A DNA stretch of 64,000 nt from Hyphomicrobiales bacterium. GTDB taxonomy: Bacteria; Pseudomonadota; Alphaproteobacteria; Rhizobiales; Rhizobiaceae. The stretch is taken from contig UBMP01000001.1 in assembly GCA_900466575.1 (NCBI GenBank), positions 140,571 to 204,570 on the forward strand, in the 5' to 3' direction. The notes beneath the pieces are model-generated. The model made no database searches. It saw only the letters and a program-made list of their open reading frames with translations, and was not told the origin of the DNA. Below are positions 45,667 through 55,808 of the stretch, piece after piece. The position numbers and the translations under genes were made by a program. Each line of letters starts with the position of its first letter. Positions within the stretch are counted from its first letter, which is position 1.

Positions 45667-46410
45667 ATGCAATTCACCCCCGCCTTGCTGCGCCTGGTGT
45701 TTGTCCTGGCGTCGGCGACCAGCGCTGCGAACGCCGCGGAAATCCACTTCGTGACCGAGAACTATCCGCCCTTCAATTACCTTGAGGACGGGCAGATAAA
45801 GGGCATGTCGATGGATCAGGTGAAGCTGATCATGAAGAACGCGAAGATCAGTTATTCCGTCGAGATCATGCCTTGGGCGCGCGCCTTGGCGCTGGCCGAA
45901 ATCGAGAAGGATTTCTGCGTTTTCACTGCGGTTCACAACGCTGAGCGCGACCGGAAATTCAAGTGGGTCGAGCCGCTGTCGAGGAGCCGGACACTTCTGG
46001 TCCGCAAGGCCGGTTCGCACGTTGCACCGGGGACACTCGATGAGGCAAAGGCCTTCACGATCGGCACACAGCGCGGGGATTTCACCCACGATATCCTGAA
46101 AAACTACAACTTCCCGAAGATCGATCTGGCAACCGATCTTGATCTCAGCCTGAAGAAGCTGATGAGTGGGCGCATCGATCTCATGCCGATCTCGGAAAAA
46201 TATTACGAGAAGCTGAAACGTGATGGCGCTGAAATCGAATCTGTGCTCACATTCTCCGAGAGCACATACTCCATCGCCTGCAACCGGGGCGTTCCCGACA
46301 CGACGATCTCCACCATGCAGCAGGAACTGAACAGGTTGATAGCCGACGGCACACAGCAGCAGATCAGCAATGCAAATAGCATCGCTGCGGACAAGAGCGC
46401 ATCTCGCTAA
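45667..46410 (+). CDS. Orphan periplasmic solute-binding protein (SBP_bac_3) 1
   Basis: 247 residues from ATG 45667, with AGGA 10 nt upstream; a GTG at 45643 would overlap the preceding stop. The signal peptide ends near ATSAANA-AEIHF. The mature protein is a family-3 binding fold with ENYPPFNYLEDGQIKGMSMD, IMPWARALALAEIEKDFCVF and VEPLSRSRTLLVRKAGS. There are no ABC permease or ATPase genes nearby. It is a clear paralogue of the next gene. It probably binds a small ligand and signals to the GGDEF-EAL protein encoded upstream; this is an inference. Confidence 0.85.
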   Translation: MQFTPALLRLVFVLASATSAANAAEIHFVTENYPPFNYLEDGQIKGMSMDQVKLIMKNAKISYSVEIMPWARALALAEIEKDFCVFTAVHNAERDRKFKWVEPLSRSRTLLVRKAGSHVAPGTLDEAKAFTIGTQRGDFTHDILKNYNFPKIDLATDLDLSLKKLMSGRIDLMPISEKYYEKLKRDGAEIESVLTFSESTYSIACNRGVPDTTISTMQQELNRLIADGTQQQISNANSIAADKSASR

Positions 46411-46418
46411 GCGATCGC

Positions 46419-47237
46419 ATGAAACTGGCTCGCATGAGGTCATGCATGATGACAGCGCACCTCGGACATAACCACAAGCGAAAGGCCGGCAGGCTTGTCC
46501 GCCAGCTCTGTCTGGCAGCGTTCTGCTCGGCCCTGGGATACCCGGCCCATGGCGAAACGCTGGAATTGCTGACGGAGTCTTATCCGCCATACAGTTACCA
46601 GGAGGACGGTGTTCTGAAGGGCATCGCCGTCGACCTCGTCAAGGCGGTCATGGCCGATGCAGGCATCGACTATGACATGAAGATCCGGCCCTGGGCGCGC
46701 GCCTACGGTCTCGCCCTGAACACCCCAGGCCACTGCGTCTTCTCCACGGTCCATACGCCGGAACGCGACGTGCTGTTCGAATGGGTCGAACCGCTCTTCA
46801 GCACCGAACAATATCTGGTGCGCAAGACCGGCTCGAACGTCAATCCCGCCAATCTCGATGACGCCAAGCACTATCTCGTCGGTACGCAACTGGGCGATTA
46901 TACGGAAGGTCTGCTCAAGCAGGCCGGTTTCAACCGAGTGGACCTGACGTCCGAGATCGATCTCACCGTCAAGAAACTTCTGGCGGGACGCATCGACCTG
47001 ATGCCTATGGCCGCGTCCATGGTGAGGGATCTCCAGAAGAAAGCCGTCGCAGTCGAGCCGGCGGTCATACTTACCCGGAGCGTCGACTCGCTGGCCTGCA
47101 ACAGGGACACGCCGCCGGAAACGCTGGAGCGGATGCGCAACAGTCTGAAGCAGCTTACCGAAGATGGCACTCGAGCGGGTATCTTTCAGCGCTACAAATT
47201 CGTTGAAGGTGGGCTCCTCCCCCCGTCAAAGCCCTGA
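46419..47237 (+). CDS. Orphan periplasmic solute-binding protein (SBP_bac_3) 2
   Basis: 272 residues from ATG 46419; ATGs at 46434, 46446 and 46449 are also in frame. The signal peptide has core LVRQLCLAAFCSALGYPAHG and is cleaved before ETLEL. The same layout as the preceding protein is seen: ESYPPYSYQEDGVLKGIAVD, IRPWARAYGLALNTPGHCVF, WVEPLFSTEQYLVRKTGSN and AGRIDLMPMAASM. The pair probably arose by tandem duplication. The 8-bp gap indicates one transcript. No transporter partner is present. Confidence 0.85.
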   Translation: MKLARMRSCMMTAHLGHNHKRKAGRLVRQLCLAAFCSALGYPAHGETLELLTESYPPYSYQEDGVLKGIAVDLVKAVMADAGIDYDMKIRPWARAYGLALNTPGHCVFSTVHTPERDVLFEWVEPLFSTEQYLVRKTGSNVNPANLDDAKHYLVGTQLGDYTEGLLKQAGFNRVDLTSEIDLTVKKLLAGRIDLMPMAASMVRDLQKKAVAVEPAVILTRSVDSLACNRDTPPETLERMRNSLKQLTEDGTRAGIFQRYKFVEGGLLPPSKP

Positions 47238-47302
47238 AGGCTTGACACGCGCCCGCCTTTCGCATTTCACAGCCGCAACTCTTTAACCTGCGGACGGCAG
47301 CC

Positions 47303-48016
47303 ATGAAAATCATCGTCGGCCTCGGTAATCCCGGCCCGAAATATGCGTTCAACCGCCACAATATCGGCTTTATGGCCGTCGATGCGCTGCATCGGAAACA
47401 CCCTTTCGGTCCGTGGTCCAAGAAGTTCAAGGCGGAGATTTCTGAAGGTGAGATCGCCGGCGAGAAGGTGCTGCTGATGAAGCCGCAGACCTTCATGAAC
47501 CTCTCCGGAGAGGCCGTCGGCGAAGCCATGCGCTTCTACAAGCTCGGCCCCGGCGACATCATCGCCATCCACGACGAACTCGATCTGCCGGCCGGCAAGG
47601 TGAAGTTGAAAGTCGGCGGCGGCCATGGCGGGCATAATGGCCTCAAGTCGCTCGACGCCCATTGCGGCCGCGAATACAAGCGCCTCCGCCTCGGCATCGG
47701 CCATCCGGGCGCCAAGGAGCTTGTCCACAATCACGTGCTCGGCGATTTCGCCAAGGTCGATCAGGGCTGGCTCGAAGAACTGATGGATGATATCGCCATC
47801 AATGCCGACCTGCTCTTCGATGGCGACGGCTCGAAATTCATGAACAAACTCGCGCCCCCTCCTCCCAAGGCGGAGAAGAAGGAAGCCGGCGCGCTGAAGG
47901 CTGCGACACCGAAGGCACAGTCACACGTCCATCAGGCCCGCAATCACAAGCCAGACCTGCCGGCAACCGGTCCGATGGCCGACATGCTGAAGCGGATGTT
48001 TGGCAAGAAGGATTGA
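47303..48016 (+). CDS. pth: Peptidyl-tRNA hydrolase
   Basis: 237 residues. It releases tRNA from peptidyl-tRNA that has dropped off ribosomes. The start [20 protein letters not shown] has catalytic His19. Also present are [40 protein letters not shown] and [19 protein letters not shown]-terminal extension beyond residue 190 is Lys/Ala/Pro-rich ([20 protein letters not shown]), as in other rhizobial Pth. It lies 65 bp after the second SBP gene. Confidence 0.97.
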   Translation: MKIIVGLGNPGPKYAFNRHNIGFMAVDALHRKHPFGPWSKKFKAEISEGEIAGEKVLLMKPQTFMNLSGEAVGEAMRFYKLGPGDIIAIHDELDLPAGKVKLKVGGGHGGHNGLKSLDAHCGREYKRLRLGIGHPGAKELVHNHVLGDFAKVDQGWLEELMDDIAINADLLFDGDGSKFMNKLAPPPPKAEKKEAGALKAATPKAQSHVHQARNHKPDLPATGPMADMLKRMFGKKD

Positions 48017-48023
48017 AGCCGGA

Positions 48024-48335
48024 TCACTCCTCCGGCTCGGCCGTGAACATCAGCGGGAAGCCAGCCTCCTTCGCCAGATCCATCGCCTCCTTTACCTTGG
48101 TCTCGGCGATGTCCCTGGTGTAGACCGCCACGACCGACGACCCCTTCATATGCGCCGTCAGCATGATCTTCTCCGCAGAAGAAGACTCGGCGCGGAACAC
48201 GTATTTCAGCACCATCACGACGAATTCGCGTGGCGTATAATCGTCGTTGAACAGAAGCACCTTGTAGAGCTTCGGCTTCTCCACCTTCGGCGTGGTCTTC
48301 ACGCGCGGAGCAAGCACGACATCGTTCTCAGCCAT
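48024..48335 (-). CDS. clpS: ATP-dependent Clp protease adaptor ClpS
   Basis: 103 residues from ATG 48335. The core has KVLLFNDDYTPREFVVMVLK, where NDDYTP contacts N-degron termini, followed by AEKIMLTAHMKGSSVVAVYT and RDIAETKVKEAMDLAKEAGF. ClpS delivers N-end-rule substrates to ClpAP. The hydrophobic pocket residues (DYTPxEFV, MxxxH) are mostly kept. Rhizobia often encode two ClpS paralogues; the AESSSAEK segment suggests this may be the divergent second one. clpA is not adjacent. It lies between pth and ychF on the opposite strand. Confidence 0.88.
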   Translation of the reverse strand: MAENDVVLAPRVKTTPKVEKPKLYKVLLFNDDYTPREFVVMVLKYVFRAESSSAEKIMLTAHMKGSSVVAVYTRDIAETKVKEAMDLAKEAGFPLMFTAEPEE

Positions 48336-48533
48336 GAGAAGACCTCCTTCAAGGAAGCAGCACAGATTTTCGGATGGTTGGTTCGCAGCAATATTGCGCG
48401 AACAGCTATATTGTGGCGATGAAACCGCGAAATTGCAAGAAGGGCTGCCGCTCAGGCCCCTGCCCCTTGACCTTGAGGCCCAGGATGCCCCATACGCTCG
48501 CTCAAACATTCTGACAGATATCGGACTTCCATC

Positions 48534-49637
<1,104 letters not shown>

Positions 49638-49699
49638 GACGGCCAAGATACAGTTTCGCATAAGCGATCCGGATTAGCGTGCCGCGAAAGGAGAACTCC

Positions 49700-50911
49700 A
49701 TGGCGGCCGAACCGGTGCTTTCGATCTGCGTGCCTTCACGCAACCGGCAGCTCTACTTCCGCCAGACGATCGATGCGTTGCTGCAAAGCGAACGCGACGA
49801 TGTGCAGTTCGTGTTCGTCGACAATTCCGACGATCCGTCAATCATGAATTCGTTCATCGCGACGAAGGCCGGCGATGCCCGCATCACCTACCTCCCCTCG
49901 GGCACGCGCACCTTTTCCATGATGGAAAACTGGGAGCGTGCGGTTGCCGCGGCGACCGGGCGCTATGTCACCGTGATCGGCGACGACGACTATGCCGACC
50001 CCGAACTCCCGGCCTTTCTGCTCAATCTCGAAGCCAAGGTGGGTGCCATCGATGCGCTGACCTGGAGCGGCTTCAATTACAATTGGCCGATCCAGGGCGT
50101 CCCGCCGCTGCCGCTGAAACTGGACCTCAACGCCAAGGTGACCCGCTTCGACAAGCGCGACCTGATCGCCCGCGCCTTCCGCTGGGAGGGCGCGCTGCAT
50201 GTGCCACTCTGCGGCAATTCCGTCTATCATGGCGCCATTTCTCGGGCCCTCCTCCTGAAAATCCGGGATCACTTCGGCGGCCGCTTCTTCGAATTTCCCA
50301 TCATCGATTACGAGAATGCCTTCAAGGTCATCCTCACGGGGCAGAACTTCTTCCATGTCAGCCGCCCGTTTTCGATCCCGGGCGTCTGCCCCTTGAGCAA
50401 CTCGGCGTCCATCGCAACCATCGCCGCCGCAGACGCCGCCTTCATCCGCTTCAACAGTGAACTGGGCCGCAATCTTCAGGAGGATCCATTGTTGGAGGAC
50501 TGCCCCGTCAACATCAGCCACGGCATCACCTCCTCGATCTTCGGCATCCAGCAATGGCTTTGCCGCCGCTACGGCTTCCCGCATGCCGGCTACGAGGAGA
50601 ACCTGGTTCATGCGCTGGTGCGCAATTGCGAGATCTACCGCGACCGGGAAAGCTTCGATACGCTCTCGGACCGTTACCGCAGTTCCATCTCCCGCTGGCA
50701 GGGTGGCCGCTATCTGCCGCTGTTTTCACCACGCTTCACGCCGCCGCCGGCGTCTGTTCCCTCTCCGCACGTGATCTGGTCAGGCATTGATAGCGAGGCA
50801 AACCTGCATTTCGCCGAGGACGCAGCCGGGGCGCGGACACCGGGAGACCTCTTCGAGGTGTTGAAGGGCTTTATCATGCCCCCAGGCGAAATCGAAATTG
50901 CACTGCAGTGA
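49700..50911 (+). CDS. GT2-type glycosyltransferase
   Basis: 403 residues from ATG 49700, preceded by AAAGGAG 6 nt upstream. The N-terminal GT-A domain opens LSICVPSRNRQLYFRQTIDA, continues QFVFVDNSDDPS and has the nucleotide-metal motif VIGDDDYADPELPAF. The long C-terminal part (about 150-403) is not recognised. No membrane helices are present. It probably adds a sugar to a surface polysaccharide or glycan; the substrate is unknown. It stands alone, without a polysaccharide cluster around it. Confidence 0.82.
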   Translation: MAAEPVLSICVPSRNRQLYFRQTIDALLQSERDDVQFVFVDNSDDPSIMNSFIATKAGDARITYLPSGTRTFSMMENWERAVAAATGRYVTVIGDDDYADPELPAFLLNLEAKVGAIDALTWSGFNYNWPIQGVPPLPLKLDLNAKVTRFDKRDLIARAFRWEGALHVPLCGNSVYHGAISRALLLKIRDHFGGRFFEFPIIDYENAFKVILTGQNFFHVSRPFSIPGVCPLSNSASIATIAAADAAFIRFNSELGRNLQEDPLLEDCPVNISHGITSSIFGIQQWLCRRYGFPHAGYEENLVHALVRNCEIYRDRESFDTLSDRYRSSISRWQGGRYLPLFSPRFTPPPASVPSPHVIWSGIDSEANLHFAEDAAGARTPGDLFEVLKGFIMPPGEIEIALQ

Positions 50912-50997
50912 ACGCCTGAGCGCAACACCGGCCTTGAACTCGCCTTTCCATATCGCCATTGTTCAACCTTGATCGGAATCGGGAGGAATGAACAAGC

Positions 50998-51477
50998 ATG
51001 GCGGATGAGATGCTCTATTACGAGGACTTCGAAGAAGGTCGCCAATTTGAAAGCGCTGAGCGAACCGTCTCCGCGGAAGAGATCGTCGCCTTCGCTACCG
51101 AATTCGATCCGCAGCCCATGCATATCGATGAAGCGGCCGGCAAGGCCAGCATCCTCGGCGGGCTTTCCGGCTCCGGCTGGCACATGAGCTCGATCGCCAT
51201 GCGCCTCTTCTACGATAGCGTCATTGTACGCAGTGCAGGCGAAGGCGGACCCGGCATCGACGTCATGGAATGGCGCAAGCCGCTGATTGCCGGCGATACG
51301 GTGCGCCTGACGATCAAGGTCAAGTCCCGCCGGCCGCTTGCCTCCCGTCCGGGCATCGGTCTCGTCACGATGGAGCACACGATGACGAACCAGCGGGGCG
51401 AGCGCATCATGCGCATGGAAGCCCCCGCCATGCTGCGCATGCGCGAACCGCAGGCCGTCGTGGAGGCTGCCCGATGA
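50998..51477 (+). CDS. MaoC-family dehydratase 1
   Basis: 159 residues. A hot-dog fold hydratase with the active-site helix FDPQPMHIDEAAGKASILGG, carrying the D-x4-H dyad, and GLSGSGWHMSSIAM. The family hydrates enoyl-CoA or related thioesters. It is translationally coupled (ATGA overlap at 51474) to a second MaoC protein, so the two probably form a heterodimer. Confidence 0.88.
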   Translation: MADEMLYYEDFEEGRQFESAERTVSAEEIVAFATEFDPQPMHIDEAAGKASILGGLSGSGWHMSSIAMRLFYDSVIVRSAGEGGPGIDVMEWRKPLIAGDTVRLTIKVKSRRPLASRPGIGLVTMEHTMTNQRGERIMRMEAPAMLRMREPQAVVEAAR

Positions 51478-51941
51478 GATTCGAAGACCTCTGGCCGCGC
51501 GATACGGCCTCCGAAATCGGCAGCTACCATTTCACGCCCGAGAAGATCATCGAATTCGCCTCGAAGTTCGATCCGCAATATTTCCATCTCGATGCGGAGC
51601 GCGCCAAGGACTCCGTACTCGGCGGGCTCTGCGCCTCCGGCTGGCATGTCTGCTCAGCCTGGATGGGCCTCAACGTCGCCTATATGTTCGGCGAATTCAC
51701 GCGAATGGCCAAGGAAGGCCATGAGCCGCCGAAGCTCGGACCTGCTCTTGGCTTCCGCGAGTTGCGCTGGCGCTTACCGGTCTATGCGGACAATGTGGTC
51801 ACCTATTCGAACACGCTGACGCGCACCTTGAAAGCACCGAACCATTCTGATCGCCTCCTGCACGACGTCTATTGCGAAGGCAGGAACCAGGATGGCAAGA
51901 TCGTCGTCAGCTTCACGCCGACCGTGATCGAATTCATCTGA
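51474..51941 (+). CDS. MaoC-family dehydratase 2
   Basis: 155 residues from ATG 51474. It has the same hot-dog fold and active-site region as its neighbour (FDPQYFHLDAERAKDSVLGG, LCASGWHVCSAWMGL). The divergent C-terminal half (WRLPVYADNVVTYSNTLTRT) suggests that it is the partner subunit rather than a recent copy. Together they may act in fatty-acid or polyhydroxyalkanoate metabolism; the substrate is not deducible. gpx follows 27 bp downstream. Confidence 0.88.
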   Translation: MRFEDLWPRDTASEIGSYHFTPEKIIEFASKFDPQYFHLDAERAKDSVLGGLCASGWHVCSAWMGLNVAYMFGEFTRMAKEGHEPPKLGPALGFRELRWRLPVYADNVVTYSNTLTRTLKAPNHSDRLLHDVYCEGRNQDGKIVVSFTPTVIEFI

Positions 51942-51968
51942 CCCGATCCAGAATTGAGAGACAGCATC

Positions 51969-52448
51969 ATGAGCGTCTACGGTTTCACCGCAAATGACAT
52001 CAACGGCAAGGAGCGCACGCTCGAGGAGTTCAAGGGCAATGTACTCCTGATCGTCAACACGGCGAGCGCCTGCGGCCTGACCCCGCAATATGCCGGACTT
52101 CAGTCGCTCTATGAGAAATACAATGGCGAACTTGTCGTGCTCGGCTTCCCCTGCAACCAGTTCGGCGAACAGGAGAAGGGCGACAGCGAGGAGATCAAGA
52201 CCTTCTGCGACCTGCGCTTCAACATCAAGTTCCCCCTCTTCGAGAAGATCGAGGTCAATGGTGCCGGCGCACACCCGCTCTACAAGTATCTGGTCCATGA
52301 GAAGCCCGGCATCCTCGGCACCGAGGCGATCAAGTGGAACTTCACCAAGTTCCTGATCGGCCGCGACGGCGAACCTGTGAAGCGCTATGCGCCGACCACG
52401 ACGCCCGAGGAGATCGACGCCGACATTGCGGCGCTGGTCAAGGGCTGA
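51969..52448 (+). CDS. Glutathione peroxidase (Cys type)
   Basis: 159 residues from ATG 51969. The peroxidatic Cys is in IVNTASACGLTPQYAGLQ (Cys in place of selenocysteine). The other catalytic-tetrad segments are GFPCNQFGEQEKGD (Gln) and KWNFTKFLIG (Trp, Asn). A second Cys in FCDLRFNIKFPLF may act as the resolving residue, so thioredoxin rather than glutathione may be the reductant, as in many bacterial members. It is cytosolic and reduces peroxides. It is probably in one operon with the MaoC pair. Confidence 0.93.
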   Translation: MSVYGFTANDINGKERTLEEFKGNVLLIVNTASACGLTPQYAGLQSLYEKYNGELVVLGFPCNQFGEQEKGDSEEIKTFCDLRFNIKFPLFEKIEVNGAGAHPLYKYLVHEKPGILGTEAIKWNFTKFLIGRDGEPVKRYAPTTTPEEIDADIAALVKG

Positions 52449-52452
52449 GAGG

Positions 52453-53283
52453 ATGGCCGACTTCGCCGCACATGCCACCGGCGTCGAAGGCCTGCAAGCT
52501 GTGTCGGGGCGAAGCGCTCATTGCTTCCCGCGCCACACCCATGACGATTTCGGCATCGGCCTCGTTGTCGACGGCGGGCAGAGATCTGCCTCCGGGCGCG
52601 GTCAGGTCGAGGCCGGTCCCGGCAATGTCATCACCGTCAATCCCGGCGAGGTCCATGACGGCACGCCCATTCGGGGCGAGCCGCGCGAGTGGCACATGTT
52701 CTATCTCAGCCCTTCGCTGATCGACGAGATAGGCGCAGGGCTGGATGTGGGCAGCGCGACGGCCGTGGAATTTCATCATCCCGTCATGGCCGACCGGCAA
52801 GCCGCCCGGACTTTTGGTGCAGCATGGCAGACGCTTGTCGGAGGCGGCCCCTCTCCGCCCTCTCCGCTGGCCGCTGAAGAGACGCTTCTGACCTGCCTTC
52901 ACGGGTGTCTGGGCAGGAGACAGCATAGCGACGGGACGCCGGGGAACCCCAGCCGGATCGCAAGACTTCGCTCAATGATCGATGACGATGTTCTGGGCGA
53001 TCATTCGCTGCAGCGCCTCGCCGAGGAAGCCGGTCTCAGCCGTTTCCAGACGCTCCGTGCCTTTGCCCGGGCAACAGGCTTCACACCGCATGCCTATCTC
53101 CTCGAGCGCCGCACCCAGCTTGCTCGCCGGCTCATCCTGGGTGGCAATCCACTGGCCGATGCCGCAGCCGCCAGCGGCTTTTCCGACCAGAGCCACATGA
53201 CCCGCGCCTTCCGCAAGCGCTACGGCCTGACGCCGGCGGCCGCGCAATCGGCTGCCTGCGCTGCAATTCCGTTCAAGACCTGA
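52453..53283 (+). CDS. AraC-family transcriptional regulator
   Basis: 276 residues from ATG 52453, preceded by GAGAGG. The N-terminal cupin-like sensing domain has CFPRHTHDDFGIGLVVDGGQ and VITVNPGEVHDGTPI. The C-terminal double HTH contains SLQRLAEEAGLSRFQTLRAF, GFTPHAYLLERRTQLARRLI and AAASGFSDQSHMTRAFRKRY. It lies 4 bp after gpx and 46 bp before a LysE exporter. AraC-LysE pairs of this kind are frequent, and the exporter is its likely target. Confidence 0.9.
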   Translation: MADFAAHATGVEGLQAVSGRSAHCFPRHTHDDFGIGLVVDGGQRSASGRGQVEAGPGNVITVNPGEVHDGTPIRGEPREWHMFYLSPSLIDEIGAGLDVGSATAVEFHHPVMADRQAARTFGAAWQTLVGGGPSPPSPLAAEETLLTCLHGCLGRRQHSDGTPGNPSRIARLRSMIDDDVLGDHSLQRLAEEAGLSRFQTLRAFARATGFTPHAYLLERRTQLARRLILGGNPLADAAAASGFSDQSHMTRAFRKRYGLTPAAAQSAACAAIPFKT

Positions 53284-53329
53284 GGTTCGGCCAGGCGGCA
53301 CAAGAAGGCTCCAGCACAAGGAGCCGCGC

Positions 53330-53944
53330 ATGACCCCTGAATTCGTGATCACCGCCCTCATCGTCGTCGCCACGCCCGGCACCGGCGCGATCTATACCAT
53401 TGCCACCGGCCTTTCCGAGGGGCCACGCCGCAGCATCGTGGCAGCCTTCGGCTGCACCCTCGGCATCGTGCCTCACATGGCCGCCGCCCTCACCGGCCTG
53501 GCCGCAGTTCTCCACGGCAGCGCGATGGCCTTCAATGTCCTGAAGGTCTGCGGCGTCGCCTATCTCGCCTACATGGCCTTCGGCCTCATCGTCTCGAAAG
53601 CATCTGCGCCCGCAGCGGCAGAGGAGATCTACGGCCGGACGGCGACGGAGGTGATCGTCAAGGCCATCCTGATCAATCTGCTCAATCCGAAGCTCTCGCT
53701 GTTCTTCCTCGCCTTCCTGCCGCAGTTCATCGACGCGACTGCACACGACGCATTCGGTCAGATGCTCGAAGCGAGCCTCATCTTCATGGCCATGACCTTT
53801 ATCGTCTTTGCGATTTACGGATTATGCGCCGCTGGCATTCGCAGGCATGTGATCGCTCGTCCGCAGATCACGACATGGATCAACAGAACCTTTGGCCTCG
53901 CCTTCCTCGCCATGGCCGCGAAACTGGCGATGACACGACGCTGA
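53330..53944 (+). CDS. LysE-family amino-acid/metabolite exporter
   Basis: 204 residues, with AAGGAG 6 nt upstream of the ATG. There are six hydrophobic segments. The LysE/RhtB opening is VVATPGTGAIYTIATGLSEG. Conserved core features are KVCGVAYLAYMAFGLI and KAILINLLNPKLSLFFLAFL. It probably exports amino acids or analogues. It is likely controlled by the AraC protein encoded directly upstream. Confidence 0.9.
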   Translation: MTPEFVITALIVVATPGTGAIYTIATGLSEGPRRSIVAAFGCTLGIVPHMAAALTGLAAVLHGSAMAFNVLKVCGVAYLAYMAFGLIVSKASAPAAAEEIYGRTATEVIVKAILINLLNPKLSLFFLAFLPQFIDATAHDAFGQMLEASLIFMAMTFIVFAIYGLCAAGIRRHVIARPQITTWINRTFGLAFLAMAAKLAMTRR

Positions 53945-53999
53945 TCTCGCTTCCGGGCGCAATACGGACGCGAACGCGAGGTGACCTTCACTGGCTTAT

Positions 54000-55052
54000 T
54001 TATCGCAGCACCGGCAGCCGAACTCGCAGTGACGCCGGCAATCCCCTGAGCAGGTACTGACGGAAGAAGCGCCAGCCGAAACCGACAGTCAGAACGATGA
54101 GGCCGATGGCGACGAGGATCCACATCACAAGGTTGCTCGTGGCGAGCCCGCCAAGCAAGCCTGTATTGCTGCCGATCAGGGCGGCAAAGGCGTAGCCGAG
54201 ATAGACGAGGCCGGCGGTCACGAAGGCCCTGCGGTCGAGCAGCAGCCCAACGGTCATCATCAGCGCCACGACGGCAACGACAAGAATCGCCCCTTCAGTC
54301 GTCTGCGGCTTCACGCTACCGAAGATACCTTTGAGGATAGCCGGCACCGCAACGAGATAGAGCCAGAACGCCACATCGGATCGCGTATAAAGCCGCTTCG
54401 GATCGGTCAGGTCGAAGCGCATGGCAATACCGACAAGGACCACGCCAGCGACGAGGAACAGCATGGTTCCATACTGGTCGAACTCTCCGCTATAGAGACC
54501 GGACAGAGCCAGAACCGTCACCGTGACAACGCCGGCGATCAACAGCGCGGCCAGCGCCACGGGTACGCGGTAACGCCAGTAGAAGAGCGCGAGCGCCACG
54601 CATTGCGCCGCCGCAAGCGCCGCCAGATGCGGCGCGCTGGCCGACATCGCACTCACTTCACCCGAGATATGGCTGCGATCGACGTCGATGATCGCCCAGG
54701 CTGCAAAGAGCGCGAAGGCGATGGTCAGAGCGAAGGACGGCAGCGCCAGCCGCTGGCGGTAGACGAAGATCTCCGCCAGAACGATCACTGCCGCAAGAGC
54801 CACATAGATTGACGAAACCCCGGCAATGCCGGTCAACACCACGACGATGCCGATCGTGATCAGGATATCATGGTAGCCGCGGATGAAGCGCGGAATTTCG
54901 CTGTCTTCCTCCCGGTTCGGTTCGTCAACGGCCCCACTTGCCGCGTGCACCGCCCGAGCCTGGACAAAGCGGGTCAACGGCTCCACCTGACCGGGCGTGA
55001 TGATGCCGGCTTCGGCCGCCGCCGTCAGGCTTTCGTGTAGTGTTTCAGCCAT
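54000..55052 (-). CDS. Multi-pass membrane protein of unknown function (DUF2157-like)
   Basis: 350 residues. The cytosolic N-terminus (about 1-58) includes LTAAAEAGIITPGQVEPLTR, followed by about ten hydrophobic helices, for example ILITIGIVVVLTGIAGVSSI, LPSFALTIAFALFAAWAIID and GAILVVAVVALMMTVGLLL. The layout of a short N-terminal helical domain followed by many helices recalls DUF2157 proteins, but this is only a resemblance. It ends close to the convergent LysE gene and starts 36 bp after the apt stop on the same strand, so it may be co-transcribed with apt. Confidence 0.7.
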   Translation of the reverse strand: MAETLHESLTAAAEAGIITPGQVEPLTRFVQARAVHAASGAVDEPNREEDSEIPRFIRGYHDILITIGIVVVLTGIAGVSSIYVALAAVIVLAEIFVYRQRLALPSFALTIAFALFAAWAIIDVDRSHISGEVSAMSASAPHLAALAAAQCVALALFYWRYRVPVALAALLIAGVVTVTVLALSGLYSGEFDQYGTMLFLVAGVVLVGIAMRFDLTDPKRLYTRSDVAFWLYLVAVPAILKGIFGSVKPQTTEGAILVVAVVALMMTVGLLLDRRAFVTAGLVYLGYAFAALIGSNTGLLGGLATSNLVMWILVAIGLIVLTVGFGWRFFRQYLLRGLPASLRVRLPVLR

Positions 55053-55088
55053 TCAGCAGCACGCCTCCGGCAGCGGTGGTTGATGAAG

Positions 55089-55628
55089 TCAATGCCCGTC
55101 GAACTCGACCAGCGTGCGCACGTCGACGCCGAGCGCCTCGAGCTTCTTGCGACCGCCCAACGCCGGCAGGTCGATGATGAAGCAGGCAGCGACGATCTCC
55201 GCGCCCATCTGCTTGAGCAGCTTCACCGCCCCTTCCGCCGTTCCGCCCGTTGCGATGAGGTCGTCGACGAGGATCACCTTCTCGCCCGGCTGCACCGCAT
55301 CGCGATGCATCTCCATCTCGTCCACGCCATATTCGAGGCTGTAGGCGATGCGCACCGTGTCATGCGGCAGCTTGCCCTTCTTGCGGATCGGCACGAAGCC
55401 GGCGGACAGTTGGTGCGCCACCGCGCCGCCGATGATGAAGCCGCGCGCTTCCATGCCCGCAACCTTTTCGATCTTCGTGCCGGCAAAGGGATGCACCAGC
55501 TCGTCCACCGAGCGGCGGAAGGCACGCGGATTTCCGAGCAGCGTCGTGATATCGCGAAACATGATCCCCGGCTTCGGATAGTCCGGAATGTTGCGGATGG
55601 CGGCGATAAGTTCTTCAGTCAGCGTCAT
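55089..55628 (-). CDS. apt: Adenine phosphoribosyltransferase
   Basis: 179 residues. It salvages adenine to AMP using PRPP. The family features are [40 protein letters not shown] and the PRPP-binding [20 protein letters not shown]. In rhizobia apt usually lies next to petABC; here a two-gene toxin module sits between them on the opposite strand. Confidence 0.96.
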   Translation of the reverse strand: MTLTEELIAAIRNIPDYPKPGIMFRDITTLLGNPRAFRRSVDELVHPFAGTKIEKVAGMEARGFIIGGAVAHQLSAGFVPIRKKGKLPHDTVRIAYSLEYGVDEMEMHRDAVQPGEKVILVDDLIATGGTAEGAVKLLKQMGAEIVAACFIIDLPALGGRKKLEALGVDVRTLVEFDGH

Positions 55629-55754
55629 GGATGGGATTCCTTTCGGCCTGTTTTGACAGCGTGAGGTGAAGGTTGCAACGCGTATTTTGCTTCTACATCC
55701 GCACCAACACCCCTGGACTTCGAATCACTGAATCAGGGGGGTCCATGGGGGGTC

Positions 55755-55782
55755 TTTACATGCCCCGCCTTCCGTCTATTAT
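55755..55782 (+). promoter_or_regulatory. Promoter of the MazF-type module
   Basis: TTTACA (55755-55760), a 16-nt spacer and TATTAT (55777-55782; five of six -10 bases). The start is near 55789. AAGGAGG at 55794-55800 is followed 8 nt later by the ATG at 55809, an unusually strong ribosome site. Confidence 0.65.
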
Positions 55783-55808
55783 CTGGCAAGTAAAAGGAGG
55801 CGCACGAG

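Noticed and set aside
50950..50985. Possible anaerobox TTGATCGGAATCGG before the MaoC genes
   Set aside because: The right half reads ATCGG instead of ATCAA, and there is no -10 at the required spacing.
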